Part shown: positions 52,268-60,777 of the stretch, piece by piece
Layout of the letters: each line of letters opens with the position of its first letter
How positions within the stretch are numbered: the stretch's first letter is position 1
Source of the DNA: Streptomyces sp. XM4193
GTDB taxonomy: Bacteria > Actinomycetota > Actinomycetes > Streptomycetales > Streptomycetaceae
Assembly (NCBI RefSeq): GCF_023072595.1
Contig: NZ_JALLGK010000008.1
Span: 124,001 to 188,000, forward strand
DNA: 64,000 nucleotides
Direction: 5' to 3'
Program-made: the position numbers and the translations under genes
The notes under the pieces: model-generated
Seen by the model: the letters and a program-made list of their open reading frames with translations, nothing else
What the model was told of the DNA's origin: nothing
Databases searched by the model: none

Positions 52268-52780
52268 AGTTGTCTTCAAATGTCGCGCCCACATCAGGAG
52301 CGAGGCGAGGGTGACGGCTGCTTGGTAGGACTCGGCGGTCTTGTCGTAGCGGGTGGCGATACCGCGCCACTGCTTCAAGCGGTTGAAGCAGGTTCGACCA
52401 CGTTGCGCTGCTTGTAGAGCTGCCTGTCGAAGGCTGGCGGGCGTCCGCCGAGGCTGCCGCGCCGGAACCGGTTGCGGATCTGGTCGGCCCGCTCCGGGGT
52501 GGTGTGACCGATGCCCCGCTGTCTGAGCCAGGCCCGGATGGCCCTGGAGCTGTAGCCCTTGTCGCCCAGCACGTGAGCGGGTCGGACCCGTGGCCGTCCC
52601 GCCCCGAGCCGGGGCACACGGATCGCCTCCATCACGGCGGTGAACGGGGTGCAGTCGTTGGGGTTCCCGCCGGAGACGGTGAAGGCGAGCGGACGCCCCA
52701 GGGCATCGCAGGCCAGATGGATCTTGCTGGTCAGTCCGTCCCGGGAACGTCCGAGGGCGGGCTTGCGGAGCCCCCTTTTC
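52268..52780 (-). pseudogene. IS5-family transposase orfB, frameshifted
   Basis: Entered by frameshift at about 52775: GLRKPALGRSRDGLTSKIHL, second catalytic Asp in AHVLGDKGYSSRAI, then RQLYKQRNVVE with the catalytic Glu. Right after that Glu (about 52390) one base is missing, so the frame runs PASTA-stop. The true continuation, CFNRLKQWRGIATRYDKTAE, is in the next frame. The final Y-R-E-K helix is therefore lost and the transposase should be dead. Confidence 0.82.
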
Positions 52781-53132
52781 GGGCCCCGGCGGCGTGCTGG
52801 TGGGCGCGGACGACGGTGGAGTCGACCGACACGAGCCAGTCGATGTCCCCGGCGGCGTCCGCCTGCGCCTGGGCGGCCCGGAGCATCCGCTCGAAGGTGC
52901 CGTCCAGGGCCCACCGGCGGAAGCGGGTGTGCAGCGTGGCCCACGGGCCGTATCGCTCGGGCACATCCCGCCAAGCGGTCCCGGTACGGAACTTCCACAC
53001 GATCCCGTTGAGTACGGTGCGGTCGTCCAGGCGCTTGCGGCCCCGCAACGAGGCGGGCAGCAGCGGCCGGACGAACTCCCCCTCAGCATCGGACAGTTCA
53101 TGGCGACGTATCACCCGACCATGATCCACCAC
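52731..53132 (-). CDS. IS5-family transposase, orfA
   Basis: 133 aa. N-terminal DUF4096 domain (RRHELSDAEGEFVRPLLPAS, DDRTVLNGIVWKFRTGTAWR, VPERYGPWATLHTRFRRWAL), then the first catalytic aspartate in WLVSVDSTVVRAHQHAAG. The frame ends shortly after the slippery AAAAGGGGG, where ribosomes would shift to orfB to make the full DDE transposase. Start shown as the first in-frame codon inside the right inverted repeat. Confidence 0.88.
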   Translation of the reverse strand: MVDHGRVIRRHELSDAEGEFVRPLLPASLRGRKRLDDRTVLNGIVWKFRTGTAWRDVPERYGPWATLHTRFRRWALDGTFERMLRAAQAQADAAGDIDWLVSVDSTVVRAHQHAAGARKGGSASPPSDVPGTD

Positions 53133-53160
53133 CCAAGATCAATTGAAGACACGACCTAGA

Positions 53161-53348
53161 CCGCCCACAGCCTCCCCGGTCGCTGACCTGGGGACTGTCT
53201 GCCCACCGACTCCAGGAGAGGTGACACCCTGGCGAGAGAGGTTGAGATGTGAGAGCGCGATGGCCGGGAAACTCACCTTGAGGTAGGAGCCGACGCCTAT
53301 GCTAACCGGGTAGGCAGATGAAGCTACCCACGGTGAGGACAACGCTCG
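53161..53348. other. Leader region of the NACHT gene
   Basis: 188 bp between the IS and the NACHT start. A TTGAGG (53278) with TGCTAA or TATGCT (around 53298-53305) is the best promoter-like pair, spacing 14-16 bp, so it is weak. GAGGA at 53335-53339 is a suitable ribosome-binding site. Confidence 0.4.
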
Positions 53349-55982
53349 GTGGAACCCGCAAATATTGGTGCCCGCATTGCATCGAGCGCTGTCATGCCCT
53401 TGATTAAAAAGCTCTTTCTTCCTGGAGGGCGGGGTGCCGGACTGGTCGACAAGCCTGTGCGTATGGAACATCTCGTCTCCTTCAAGGGAGAGAAACGCAC
53501 GCTTACCGATAAGGACCTGCGCAAGTTGGCTGAGGAGCTTGTGGGGCGGGCTGTGAGTTCCATGGGTGCGCACGATCGATTACACGAATACGAATTTCGT
53601 GCTGTCGTGAATGCTGTTAGCCACTCACTGCGCCGAGTGGGAGATCTGGACATGGATGATGTGCAGATCGTTCGCCTGGGGTATCGTAGTCTCGCGGCTC
53701 ACCTGAAAGGAAAGAGTGACGCTGCTACGAATGGATTGTCGGCCGATGCGGTCCTGCTGCACGCCAGCATCCTGGAGACTTGCTGTCTCCATATCTTGCA
53801 CTTCTTTACTCAGCGATCCACATTCATCGCTCGCACACTGGTTGAGCAGAGTCAGCAGTTGGATGAACTCACTCGTAAAATTGACCAGTTGATTGCACGT
53901 ACACCTTCGCCAGCCGACGCGCCTTTCGAGCAGCGTTATACGCGATATGTTGCTAAGAAGTATCGAGAATTAACTATTTTCGGCTTGGATCTTAGCGACT
54001 CGCCTGACCGCTGGCCGCTCGACGTTGCATATCTGAGCCTGAATGCGACTGCCGACTCGACAAGCGCCGTTCCTCTCCATCTTCCGGCAGAGCAGGCGCT
54101 CGCGTCGAACGATCGGGTCCTCCTTCGAGGAGTGGCGGGATCGGGAAAGACGACGTTGGTTCAATGGCTTGCAGTGTCGGCGGCAAAGAAGAAAATGCAA
54201 GAGAGCTCTCTCTACCTGCACGGCTTAGTTCCCTTCGTTCTCCCGCTGCGCACCTTGACTCGAGAAGGTAAAGGGCTACCAACTCCGGCTGAATTTCTCT
54301 CGGCGATCCGCTGCCCTCTTTCTGGTAGCGAGCCGACAGGTTGGGCTGACAGGGTGCTCTCTAGTGAGCGTGGGTTGCTACTGGTCGATGGTATCGACGA
54401 GGTTCCCGAGGACGAACGCAACGGAGCACGTGATTGGCTGCAGGACCTCATTGCAGCTTTTCCAAACAATCGATGGCTAGTTACATCCCGTCCGTCGGCG
54501 GTGCGAGGGGAGTGGCTCTCCGCTGATGGATTCACTGAGCTCGATTTGGTTCCGATGAGTCGCGATGACGTGGCTTCCTTTATTAATCGATGGCACGAGG
54601 CCGCTGGCGCCAGCGACACCTATACTCGGTCATTGCTGAAGGCGGTATGGGGCAAGCAGGACCTGGGCAGGCTTGCCACGAACCCGCTCATGTGCGGCCT
54701 GATCTGCGCTCTCCACCGTGACCGACGAGGATATCTTCCAGACGGACGCAAGGAATTGTACGATGCAGCACTTTCCATGCTGTTGTCTCGACGTGATCGG
54801 GAACGTGGAATTCAGAAACCTGGAGTGATTCGCATCGGCGAGGCGCATCAAATCCAGTTGTTGCAGAAACTTGCCTACTGGATGATCCGAAATGGTCGTT
54901 CAGAGATGAGTCGAGTCAACGCTGTCGAGTTGGTTGCTCTGGCCTTGCCAGGAATGCCGCAGGTCGCAGATCAAGCAAACGCGGAGCGTGTCTATCGCCA
55001 CCTGCTGGTTCGGAGCGGTGTGATTCGAGAGCCCAGTACGGAGACTGTGGATTTCGTGCACCGCTCCTTCCAGGATTATCTAGGAGCCCGTGCAGCCGTA
55101 GAAGGAATCGACTTCGGCCTTCTCGCCAAGAACGCCCACCTGGATCAGTGGGAAGACGTTATTCGTATGTCGGTGGCCCATGCGCGCCCTAAAGAGCGAG
55201 CAGATTTTCTAGAAACTCTGATCGATTTCGGCGATCAACGCGCGGGAGACGCCCAGCGGCTACATTTGCTGGCCGCAGCCTGCCTCGAACACGCTACAGA
55301 ATTGGACCCGGCGATTCGAAGTGCAGTGCAGCAGCGAGCTGCGGCACTGATCCCTCCTCGGTCGAGAGAACAGGCACGCGCGCTGTCTGAGGTCGGGCCG
55401 TTTGTTCTGGAACTGCTGCCAGGCCCTCAGGGTCTTTCTGATGATGAAGCGTTTTATACCGTTGTCTGCGCAGTTCGTATCGGGACTGACGCCGCAATTT
55501 CTGTGCTTTCTCAGTACCGCCACCTCTTCGACATGCGCGTAAAGACCGAACTAGTTCACGCCTGGAGTCGCTTCGACACCAGGCGGTATGCAGAAGCGGT
55601 CATCTCCCACTTGAACGGAGACGATCTGTATTTTCCCGTATCTAACGCAGAAGAATTGCACGCACTGGGGCAACTAGGTGGCAGATCGCACGTTCAGGCC
55701 GCCGGTACCTTTTCGATGGACGATTTTAATAGAGCAGGCGATGCTAAATTGCTGACGCACTTGCGGCTAAGTCCTGAGCGCGGCGACACGTTGGACTGGA
55801 TCGCTGGCCTTCGTCGTCTACGCACTGTCGTCCTCGACAGTGCGTACTCCCAAGTGGATGTCAGCCCGTTGGCCAAATCGAAGTCGCTGCGAGCTATCCG
55901 AATCCAACACGGATTGACTCTTGTAGGCGCCGACCTGTTGCCGTCGCACGTGAGAATCGTGTCGGACGAGCTTGATGCGTGA
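53349..55982 (+). CDS. NACHT-domain STAND NTPase (bacterial NLR-like), candidate anti-phage protein
   Basis: 877 aa from a GTG at 53349, GAGGA nine bases upstream. Residues ~1-185 are a helical N-terminal domain (LTDKDLRKLAEELVGRAV; ETCCLHILHFFTQRS), of the kind grouped as NACHT N-terminal helical domains. Walker A is GVAGSGKTT (261-269, K267) and Walker B is LLLVDGIDE (343-351), with small and acidic residues as in NACHT rather than other AAA ATPases. Also seen: WLVTSRPSA (sensor Arg 381), NPLMCGLI (445-452) and the NACHT winged-helix block FVHRSFQDYLGARA (569-582). Residues ~600-760 are helical, and ~765-877 show LRR-like spacing (LLTHLRLSP, LRRLRTVVLDS, SKSLRAIRI). No transmembrane segment, protease or nuclease motif is visible. 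GC and codon use differ sharply from neighbours, with TTA at codons 208 and 293. Bacterial NACHT proteins protect against phage; the same role is inferred. Confidence 0.92.
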   Translation: MEPANIGARIASSAVMPLIKKLFLPGGRGAGLVDKPVRMEHLVSFKGEKRTLTDKDLRKLAEELVGRAVSSMGAHDRLHEYEFRAVVNAVSHSLRRVGDLDMDDVQIVRLGYRSLAAHLKGKSDAATNGLSADAVLLHASILETCCLHILHFFTQRSTFIARTLVEQSQQLDELTRKIDQLIARTPSPADAPFEQRYTRYVAKKYRELTIFGLDLSDSPDRWPLDVAYLSLNATADSTSAVPLHLPAEQALASNDRVLLRGVAGSGKTTLVQWLAVSAAKKKMQESSLYLHGLVPFVLPLRTLTREGKGLPTPAEFLSAIRCPLSGSEPTGWADRVLSSERGLLLVDGIDEVPEDERNGARDWLQDLIAAFPNNRWLVTSRPSAVRGEWLSADGFTELDLVPMSRDDVASFINRWHEAAGASDTYTRSLLKAVWGKQDLGRLATNPLMCGLICALHRDRRGYLPDGRKELYDAALSMLLSRRDRERGIQKPGVIRIGEAHQIQLLQKLAYWMIRNGRSEMSRVNAVELVALALPGMPQVADQANAERVYRHLLVRSGVIREPSTETVDFVHRSFQDYLGARAAVEGIDFGLLAKNAHLDQWEDVIRMSVAHARPKERADFLETLIDFGDQRAGDAQRLHLLAAACLEHATELDPAIRSAVQQRAAALIPPRSREQARALSEVGPFVLELLPGPQGLSDDEAFYTVVCAVRIGTDAAISVLSQYRHLFDMRVKTELVHAWSRFDTRRYAEAVISHLNGDDLYFPVSNAEELHALGQLGGRSHVQAAGTFSMDDFNRAGDAKLLTHLRLSPERGDTLDWIAGLRRLRTVVLDSAYSQVDVSPLAKSKSLRAIRIQHGLTLVGADLLPSHVRIVSDELDA

Positions 55983-56330
55983 CGCCTGCGGCTTACATTG
56001 CAACTCTACTCAGGCAGTCTCGGCCTCAAAGAGACACGGCTTCTTGACCTCTGCTGGAGTGCAACAGGGCTGCCCGCGGCGGGGCTAGAACCTGCCGACT
56101 CCCGGGACCGCACGCGCCCGAAACCGCACGCGCCCGGACCGTCCGCTCCGTCGCGGGCGGGTCCGGCGGCGCTTGTCGCGCCGCCCGACCGGTGTCCGAC
56201 GCGCACCGCCCGGATCGGGTGACGCCCACGGCGCGGACGGCGGTGCCGGTGCAACACGGGCGGCCCCGCGCGGTACGTCTGCCTCGGTAGCCCCGTACGC
56301 GCCCGCGTACCGTCTCGGAAGGCAACCGGC
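55983..56330. other. Intergenic, right edge of the AT-richer island
   Basis: 348 bp between the NACHT gene and the second DUF3048 gene. The composition changes from island-like to high-GC at about 56060-56090. No tRNA, repeat matching the left edge, or small gene could be supported. Confidence 0.5.
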
Positions 56331-57380
56331 ATGGCAGCTCCTCCCACCGGGTTCGGCAACCGGCACCGCTCTCCCGCGCCCACGGCACGCACCGCGAGGG
56401 CCGGCGCCGCGACCTCCCCGCGTCCCCGCCCGCGCTCCGCGGTGCTCGCGCTCGCACTGGCCCTCGTCGGCTCGCTCGCCCTCGCCGGAAGCTCCTCGGC
56501 GGACGGGTCGGCCGACACGGCCGCGCTGCGGTCCCCCTCCCCCTACACCGGCGAGTCCGCCCTTCCGGCGCCGGTGCTCGCGCTCAAGGTCGACAACTCC
56601 GCCCGCGCCCGGCCCCATGTCGGCCTGGAACGGGCCGACATGGTCTACGTGGAGAAGGTCGAGGCCGGGATGAGCCGGCTGATGGCCGTCTACGCGAGCG
56701 AGCAGGCCCCGGTGGCCGGGCCGGTGCGCAGCGCCCGGGAGTCGGATCTGGAGCTGCTGCGGCAGTTCGGACGGCCCGCGCTGGCGTACTCCGGCGTGCA
56801 GAAGAAGCTGCAGCCGCACATCGAGCGGGCGCCGCTGTACCCCGTACCGCAGGAGAAGAACCGGGACGCCTACTTCCGCGACCAGGACCGTCCCTCGCCG
56901 CACAACCTGTTCATGGAGTCCGAGAAGGTGCTGGCCCTCGCGCCGCGGGCGAGTCTGAGCCGGGACATCGGACTGCGCTTCGGTCCGGCTCCCGCGGGCG
57001 GACGACCGGCCCGGCAGGCGAGCGTCAGCTACGACGCGGCGAAGACCTCCTTCGAGTGGTCCTCGAAGCAGCGGCGCTGGCTCGCCTCCTTCGACGGTGA
57101 ACCGGCGATGAGCGCCTCGGGTGCACGGCTGGGCGGACGGACGGTGGTGATCCAGCGGGTGACGATGCGCGATTCGGACTTCGGCGACTCCACCGGCGCG
57201 ATCACCCCGTACATCGAGACCGTCGGCGAGGGCACCGCCACGGTGCTGCGCAACGGCCGGGCGTACGAGACGCGCTGGAAGCGGGCGACGCCGCAGTCCG
57301 GCACGGTGTACCGGCTGGCCGACGGCAGCCGGATGCCGTTCGCCACCGGCCAGACCTGGGTGGTGTACGCCGACCGCTGA
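56331..57380 (+). CDS. DUF3048 (YerB-type) secreted protein, second copy
   Basis: 349 aa from the ATG at 56331. A longer Arg/Pro-rich N-terminus leads to the hydrophobic export segment (SAVLALALALVGSLALAGS, about 36-54). The core follows: PVLALKVDNSARARPHVGLE, MVYVEKVEAGMSRLMAVYAS, GPVRSARESDLEL, ALAYSGVQKKLQ, PHNLFMESEKVLAL and the ending GQTWVVYADR. Closely parallels the copy at 45126-46130 along its whole length. Function unknown; extracytoplasmic by signal. Confidence 0.92.
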   Translation: MAAPPTGFGNRHRSPAPTARTARAGAATSPRPRPRSAVLALALALVGSLALAGSSSADGSADTAALRSPSPYTGESALPAPVLALKVDNSARARPHVGLERADMVYVEKVEAGMSRLMAVYASEQAPVAGPVRSARESDLELLRQFGRPALAYSGVQKKLQPHIERAPLYPVPQEKNRDAYFRDQDRPSPHNLFMESEKVLALAPRASLSRDIGLRFGPAPAGGRPARQASVSYDAAKTSFEWSSKQRRWLASFDGEPAMSASGARLGGRTVVIQRVTMRDSDFGDSTGAITPYIETVGEGTATVLRNGRAYETRWKRATPQSGTVYRLADGSRMPFATGQTWVVYADR

Positions 57381-57413
57381 GCCCCGCGGGCGGGCGCCCG
57401 GGCCGCACCCCGT

Positions 57414-57448
57414 ACCCGGCACCCGGCACCCGGCACCCGGCACCCGCC
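57414..57448. repeat. 7-bp tandem repeat ACCCGGC
   Basis: Four exact units plus one variant beginning 34 bp after the DUF3048 stop codon. Sits in a run of CACCCG-type sequence to about 57510. Confidence 0.8.
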
Positions 57449-57532
57449 CGCACCGGCCCACGGCACCGCACCACGCCCGCACCGCCCCGCACACCCGCAC
57501 CGGCCCGCACGCAGCACCGACCCGAAAACGGC

Positions 57533-57561
57533 TTGACTTAAAGCTTCCTTCAACTTCTATC
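57533..57561 (+). promoter_or_regulatory. Promoter of the ABC exporter with overlapping imperfect palindrome
   Basis: -35 TTGACT (57533-57538), 17-bp spacer, -10-like TCTATC (57556-57561). TTGACTTAAA...TTCCTTCAA (57533-57553) is an imperfect palindrome covering the -35 and spacer, a plausible repressor site. AT-rich against its surroundings. Confidence 0.5.
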
Positions 57562-57595
57562 GTCGTGGCATCAACGACGACCGAAGGTGGCAGTC

Positions 57596-59488
57596 ATGTC
57601 GATGGAGATGTCCGCGTGGAGCTCGCTCTACAACGCGAACCACGCGCTGGAGGACCAACGCCCGTTCTCCCGCGCCGCGTTGCGGCGCATCGGGCGGTTC
57701 GCCGCGCCGCATCGACGGCAGATCGGGCTCTTCCTGGTCTTCAGCACGATCACCGCGATGCTCGCGGTCGCCACCCCGCTGCTGGCCGGACGCGTCGTCA
57801 ACGCGATCACCGGCTCCGAGGAGCAGCGGGTGGTGGTGCTCGTCGCCTCGCTGATCGCGCTGATCGCGGTGGCCGAGGCGGGGTTCGGGCTGCTGACGCG
57901 GTGGCTGTCGGCGCGCATCGGCGAGGGGCTGATCCTCGATCTGCGGACGGCCGTCTACGACCATGTGCAGCGCATGCCGATCGCCTTCTTCACCCGGACC
58001 CGCACCGGGGCTCTGGTGAGCCGGCTGAACAACGACGTGATCGGCGCGCAGCGCGCCTTCAGCGACACCCTCTCCGGTGTGGTCGGCAACATCGTCACGG
58101 TGCTGCTGACCCTGGTCGTGATGCTTCAACTCTCGTGGCAGATCACCCTGTTGTCGCTGGTGCTGCTGCCCGCCTTCGTGGTGCCGGCACGACGCATGGG
58201 CGCCCGCCTGGCACAGCTCAGCCGCGAGGCCGCCGATCACAACTCGACCATGAGCACCCAGATGACCGAGCGCTTCAGCGCCCCCGGCGCCACCCTGGTG
58301 AAGCTCTTCGGCCGCCCCCGCGAGGAGTCCCGCGAGTTCGCCGCGCGCGCCGGACGGGTACGGGACATCGGGGTGCGCCGCGCGATGCTCCAGATGTACT
58401 TCGTGACCGCGCTGACGCTGATGTCCGCCCTGGCGCTGGCGCTGGTGTACGGGCTCGGCGGCTGGTTCGCCCTGAACGGCACGCTCGCCGCGGGCACGGT
58501 GGTCTCGCTGGCGATGCTGCTGACCAGGCTGTACGCCCCGCTGACCGAACTGGCCGGCGCACGGGTGGAGGTGATGAGCGCCTTCGTCAGCTTCCAGCGG
58601 GTCTTCGAGGTGCTGGACCTCAAGCCGCTGATCGAGGAGCACGAGCACGCCGAGCCGGTGCGGGAGGGCCCGGTCTCGGTCGAGTTCGACGCGGTCGGCT
58701 TCGCCTACCCGTCCGCGGACCAGGTCTCGCTCGCCTCCCTGGAGGAGGTCGCGACGCTGGACAGCAGGGGCGGCGAGCAGGTGCTCTTCGACATCGACTT
58801 CCGCGCGGAACCGGGTGAGTTGGTGGCGCTGGTCGGTTCCTCGGGCGCGGGGAAGTCGACCATCGCCCAACTCGCGGCCCGCCTCTACGACACGGACAGC
58901 GGCGCCGTACGGGTCGGCGGGCGCGATGTGCGCGAGCTGACCGCGGAGTCGATGCGCCGCACCGTCGGAGTGGTGACGCAGGACGGCCACCTCTTCCACG
59001 ACACGATCCGGGCGAACCTGCTGCTCGCCGCACCCGAGGAGGACGACCGGGCGCTGTGGGACGCGCTGCGCCGCGCACGGCTGGACGGGCTGATCGCCTC
59101 ACTGCCGGACGGTCTGGACACGGTCGTCGGCGAACGCGGCTACCGGCTGTCGGGCGGCGAGCGCCAGCGTCTGACCATCGCCCGGCTGCTGCTGGCACAG
59201 CCGCGCGTGGTGATCCTCGACGAGGCGACCGCACATCTGGACTCGACCTCCGAGGCCGCGGTGCAGGAGGCGCTGACCGAGGCGCTGGAGGGACGCACGG
59301 CGGTGGTCATCGCACACCGGCTGTCCACCGTGCGCGAGGCGCACCAGATCCTGGTCCTGGAGCAGGGTCGGATCGTCGAACGCGGCACCCACGAGGAGCT
59401 GTTGGCGCTGGACGGCCGGTACGGGGAGCTGTACGCGACCCAGTTCGCGGGAGCACCGCCGGTACCCGCACCCGCCCTGGAGCGCTGA
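57596..59488 (+). CDS. ABC exporter, fused membrane and ATPase domains
   Basis: 630 aa from the ATG at 57596 with AAGGTGG upstream; a GTG three codons earlier is in frame. Six transmembrane segments in the first ~320 residues (type IV exporter fold), then the nucleotide-binding domain: Walker A LVGSSGAGKSTIAQLAAR, Q-loop VVTQDGHLF, signature RLSGGERQRLTIARLLLAQP, Walker B VVILDEATAHLDS and H-loop VIAHRLSTVREA. Works as a dimer to export drugs, lipids or peptides. An insert SLASLEEVATLDSRGGE lies before the first NBD strand set. No partner half-transporter adjacent. Confidence 0.93.
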   Translation: MSMEMSAWSSLYNANHALEDQRPFSRAALRRIGRFAAPHRRQIGLFLVFSTITAMLAVATPLLAGRVVNAITGSEEQRVVVLVASLIALIAVAEAGFGLLTRWLSARIGEGLILDLRTAVYDHVQRMPIAFFTRTRTGALVSRLNNDVIGAQRAFSDTLSGVVGNIVTVLLTLVVMLQLSWQITLLSLVLLPAFVVPARRMGARLAQLSREAADHNSTMSTQMTERFSAPGATLVKLFGRPREESREFAARAGRVRDIGVRRAMLQMYFVTALTLMSALALALVYGLGGWFALNGTLAAGTVVSLAMLLTRLYAPLTELAGARVEVMSAFVSFQRVFEVLDLKPLIEEHEHAEPVREGPVSVEFDAVGFAYPSADQVSLASLEEVATLDSRGGEQVLFDIDFRAEPGELVALVGSSGAGKSTIAQLAARLYDTDSGAVRVGGRDVRELTAESMRRTVGVVTQDGHLFHDTIRANLLLAAPEEDDRALWDALRRARLDGLIASLPDGLDTVVGERGYRLSGGERQRLTIARLLLAQPRVVILDEATAHLDSTSEAAVQEALTEALEGRTAVVIAHRLSTVREAHQILVLEQGRIVERGTHEELLALDGRYGELYATQFAGAPPVPAPALER

Positions 59489-59678
59489 CCCGCCGCACCT
59501 CGTCCCGCCCCGCACCGACCCGTCCCGCTCTCCCTCCCCGCCCCCCGTCCCGCCCCTGCTCCGCGCCACGCCGACCGGCGTCCGCGGGCCCCCCGTCCGG
59601 CCCAGCTGAGCGGGCAGGCGGGGCGGGGCCGCCGGACGATGAGACCTACCGATCGACGTCGTCCGCGGGGAGACCGCC

Positions 59679-60710
59679 GTGTATCTCAGCCCAGACCAAC
59701 TGCGCCGCTGCACCGTCGCTGTCGACCTCGGCGCGTCCAGGACGAGGATCCACCTCAAGGGTGCGGGGCTCGTCGTGGACGAGCCGTCCATCGTCGCCGT
59801 GAACGTGATGTCCGGCGCGCTGATCGCCGTCGGTACGCCGGCCGAGCGGATGTCCGGCCGCACCCCCGCGCACATCCGGGTCGTGCGCCCGATCAGCCAC
59901 GGCACGGTCGTGGACATCGTGATGGCGCAGCGCATGCTGCGGGCGATGGTCGGCGAGAAGACCGTGCGGTCCTGGCGGCTCAACCCCCGGCTGCGCACCG
60001 CGGTCTGCGTACCGCACGAGGCCGACCCGCTGGCCCAGCGCGCCGCGATCGAGACGCTGACCGGGGTGGGTGCCAGACGCGTGCTGCTGGTGGACACGCT
60101 CATCGCGGCGGGCATCGGGTGCGGGCTCCCGGTGGAGGAGCCGGAGGCGACCCTGATCGTGCTGTGCGGCGCGGCGGCCACCCAGGTGGCGGTGCTGTCG
60201 ATGGGTTCGATCGTCGCCGCCGCGAAGGTGCCGGTCGGCGGGGAGACCATCGAGCAGGCGATCATCCAGCATCTGCGGAACCACCACGAGCTGGTGCTGC
60301 CCAGTCAGTCGGTCCGTGCGCTGCGGCTCGACGTGGCGACCGGTGGCCTGAACTCGCCGCTGGGAACGGTCGTGCACGGAAGGGACGTGGCGACGGGCCT
60401 CGGACGGAAGGTGCAGATCGACCCGGCCGAGGTGCGCGAGGTGATGGCCACTCCGCTGACCTCGCTAGTGGACGCGATCCGCAGCGTGCTGCACCGCTGC
60501 CCGCCCGACCTCGTGGCCGACCTCGCCGACCGCGGTGTGATGCTGGCCGGCGGCAGCGCGCTGCTGCCGGGGCTCGACGAGCGGCTGCGCCAGGCGACGC
60601 ACATGCCGGTGCGCATCGCCGAGGACCCGTCGACCGCGGCCGTCAACGGTCTCGCCGCGCTGATCGAGGGCAGGGTCAAGCCGTTGAACCTGGACGCCAT
60701 GGCTCTCTGA
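59679..60710 (+). CDS. mbl: MreB-like actin homologue (Mbl)
   Basis: 343 aa from a GTG at 59679 with GGGGAGA upstream. Actin-fold nucleotide signatures: TVAVDLGASRTRIHLKG (phosphate 1), CGAAATQVAVLSMG (phosphate 2) and GVMLAGGSALLPGLDERL (adenosine loop), with VGGETIEQAIIQHLR. Slightly more diverged than classic MreB, and there is no mreC/mreD next to it. Streptomyces carry such a solitary Mbl, which helps spore-wall formation alongside MreB. A hairpin follows the gene. Confidence 0.9.
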   Translation: MYLSPDQLRRCTVAVDLGASRTRIHLKGAGLVVDEPSIVAVNVMSGALIAVGTPAERMSGRTPAHIRVVRPISHGTVVDIVMAQRMLRAMVGEKTVRSWRLNPRLRTAVCVPHEADPLAQRAAIETLTGVGARRVLLVDTLIAAGIGCGLPVEEPEATLIVLCGAAATQVAVLSMGSIVAAAKVPVGGETIEQAIIQHLRNHHELVLPSQSVRALRLDVATGGLNSPLGTVVHGRDVATGLGRKVQIDPAEVREVMATPLTSLVDAIRSVLHRCPPDLVADLADRGVMLAGGSALLPGLDERLRQATHMPVRIAEDPSTAAVNGLAALIEGRVKPLNLDAMAL

Positions 60711-60731
60711 ACCGACCGGTCGAGCCGGACC

Positions 60732-60777
60732 CGCGGAACGCCCGTCACCGCCGCCGAGCGGAGGCGGGCGTTCCGCG
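60732..60777. terminator. Hairpin after mbl
   Basis: Perfect 13-bp arms (60732-60744 and 60765-60777) around a 20-nt loop, 22 bp after the mbl stop. No T-run. Confidence 0.7.

Larger units (their letters stand above)
52268..53156 (-). mobile_element. IS5-family insertion sequence (IS427-like), decayed
   Basis: About 889 bp. Imperfect terminal inverted repeats share TGTCTTCAA (52271-52279, and its complement at 53143-53151). TAGA flanks both ends (52264-52267 and 53157-53160), the likely target duplication. The left copy forms the glpD stop codon. Two overlapping transposase frames on the minus strand carry a slippery A4G5 run (complement of 52771-52779). orfB has an extra 1-nt frameshift, so this copy is probably inactive. 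Confidence 0.85.

Noticed and set aside
56030..56110. tRNA or attachment-site remnant at the right edge of the island
   Set aside because: The sequence has a vaguely T-arm-like stretch but no cloverleaf or matching repeat at the left edge could be built.
53161..56330. Additional defence genes (protease, nuclease, TIR or membrane effector) partnering the NACHT protein
   Set aside because: Other open frames here are short antisense shadows in the NACHT gene without ribosome-binding sites or recognisable motifs.
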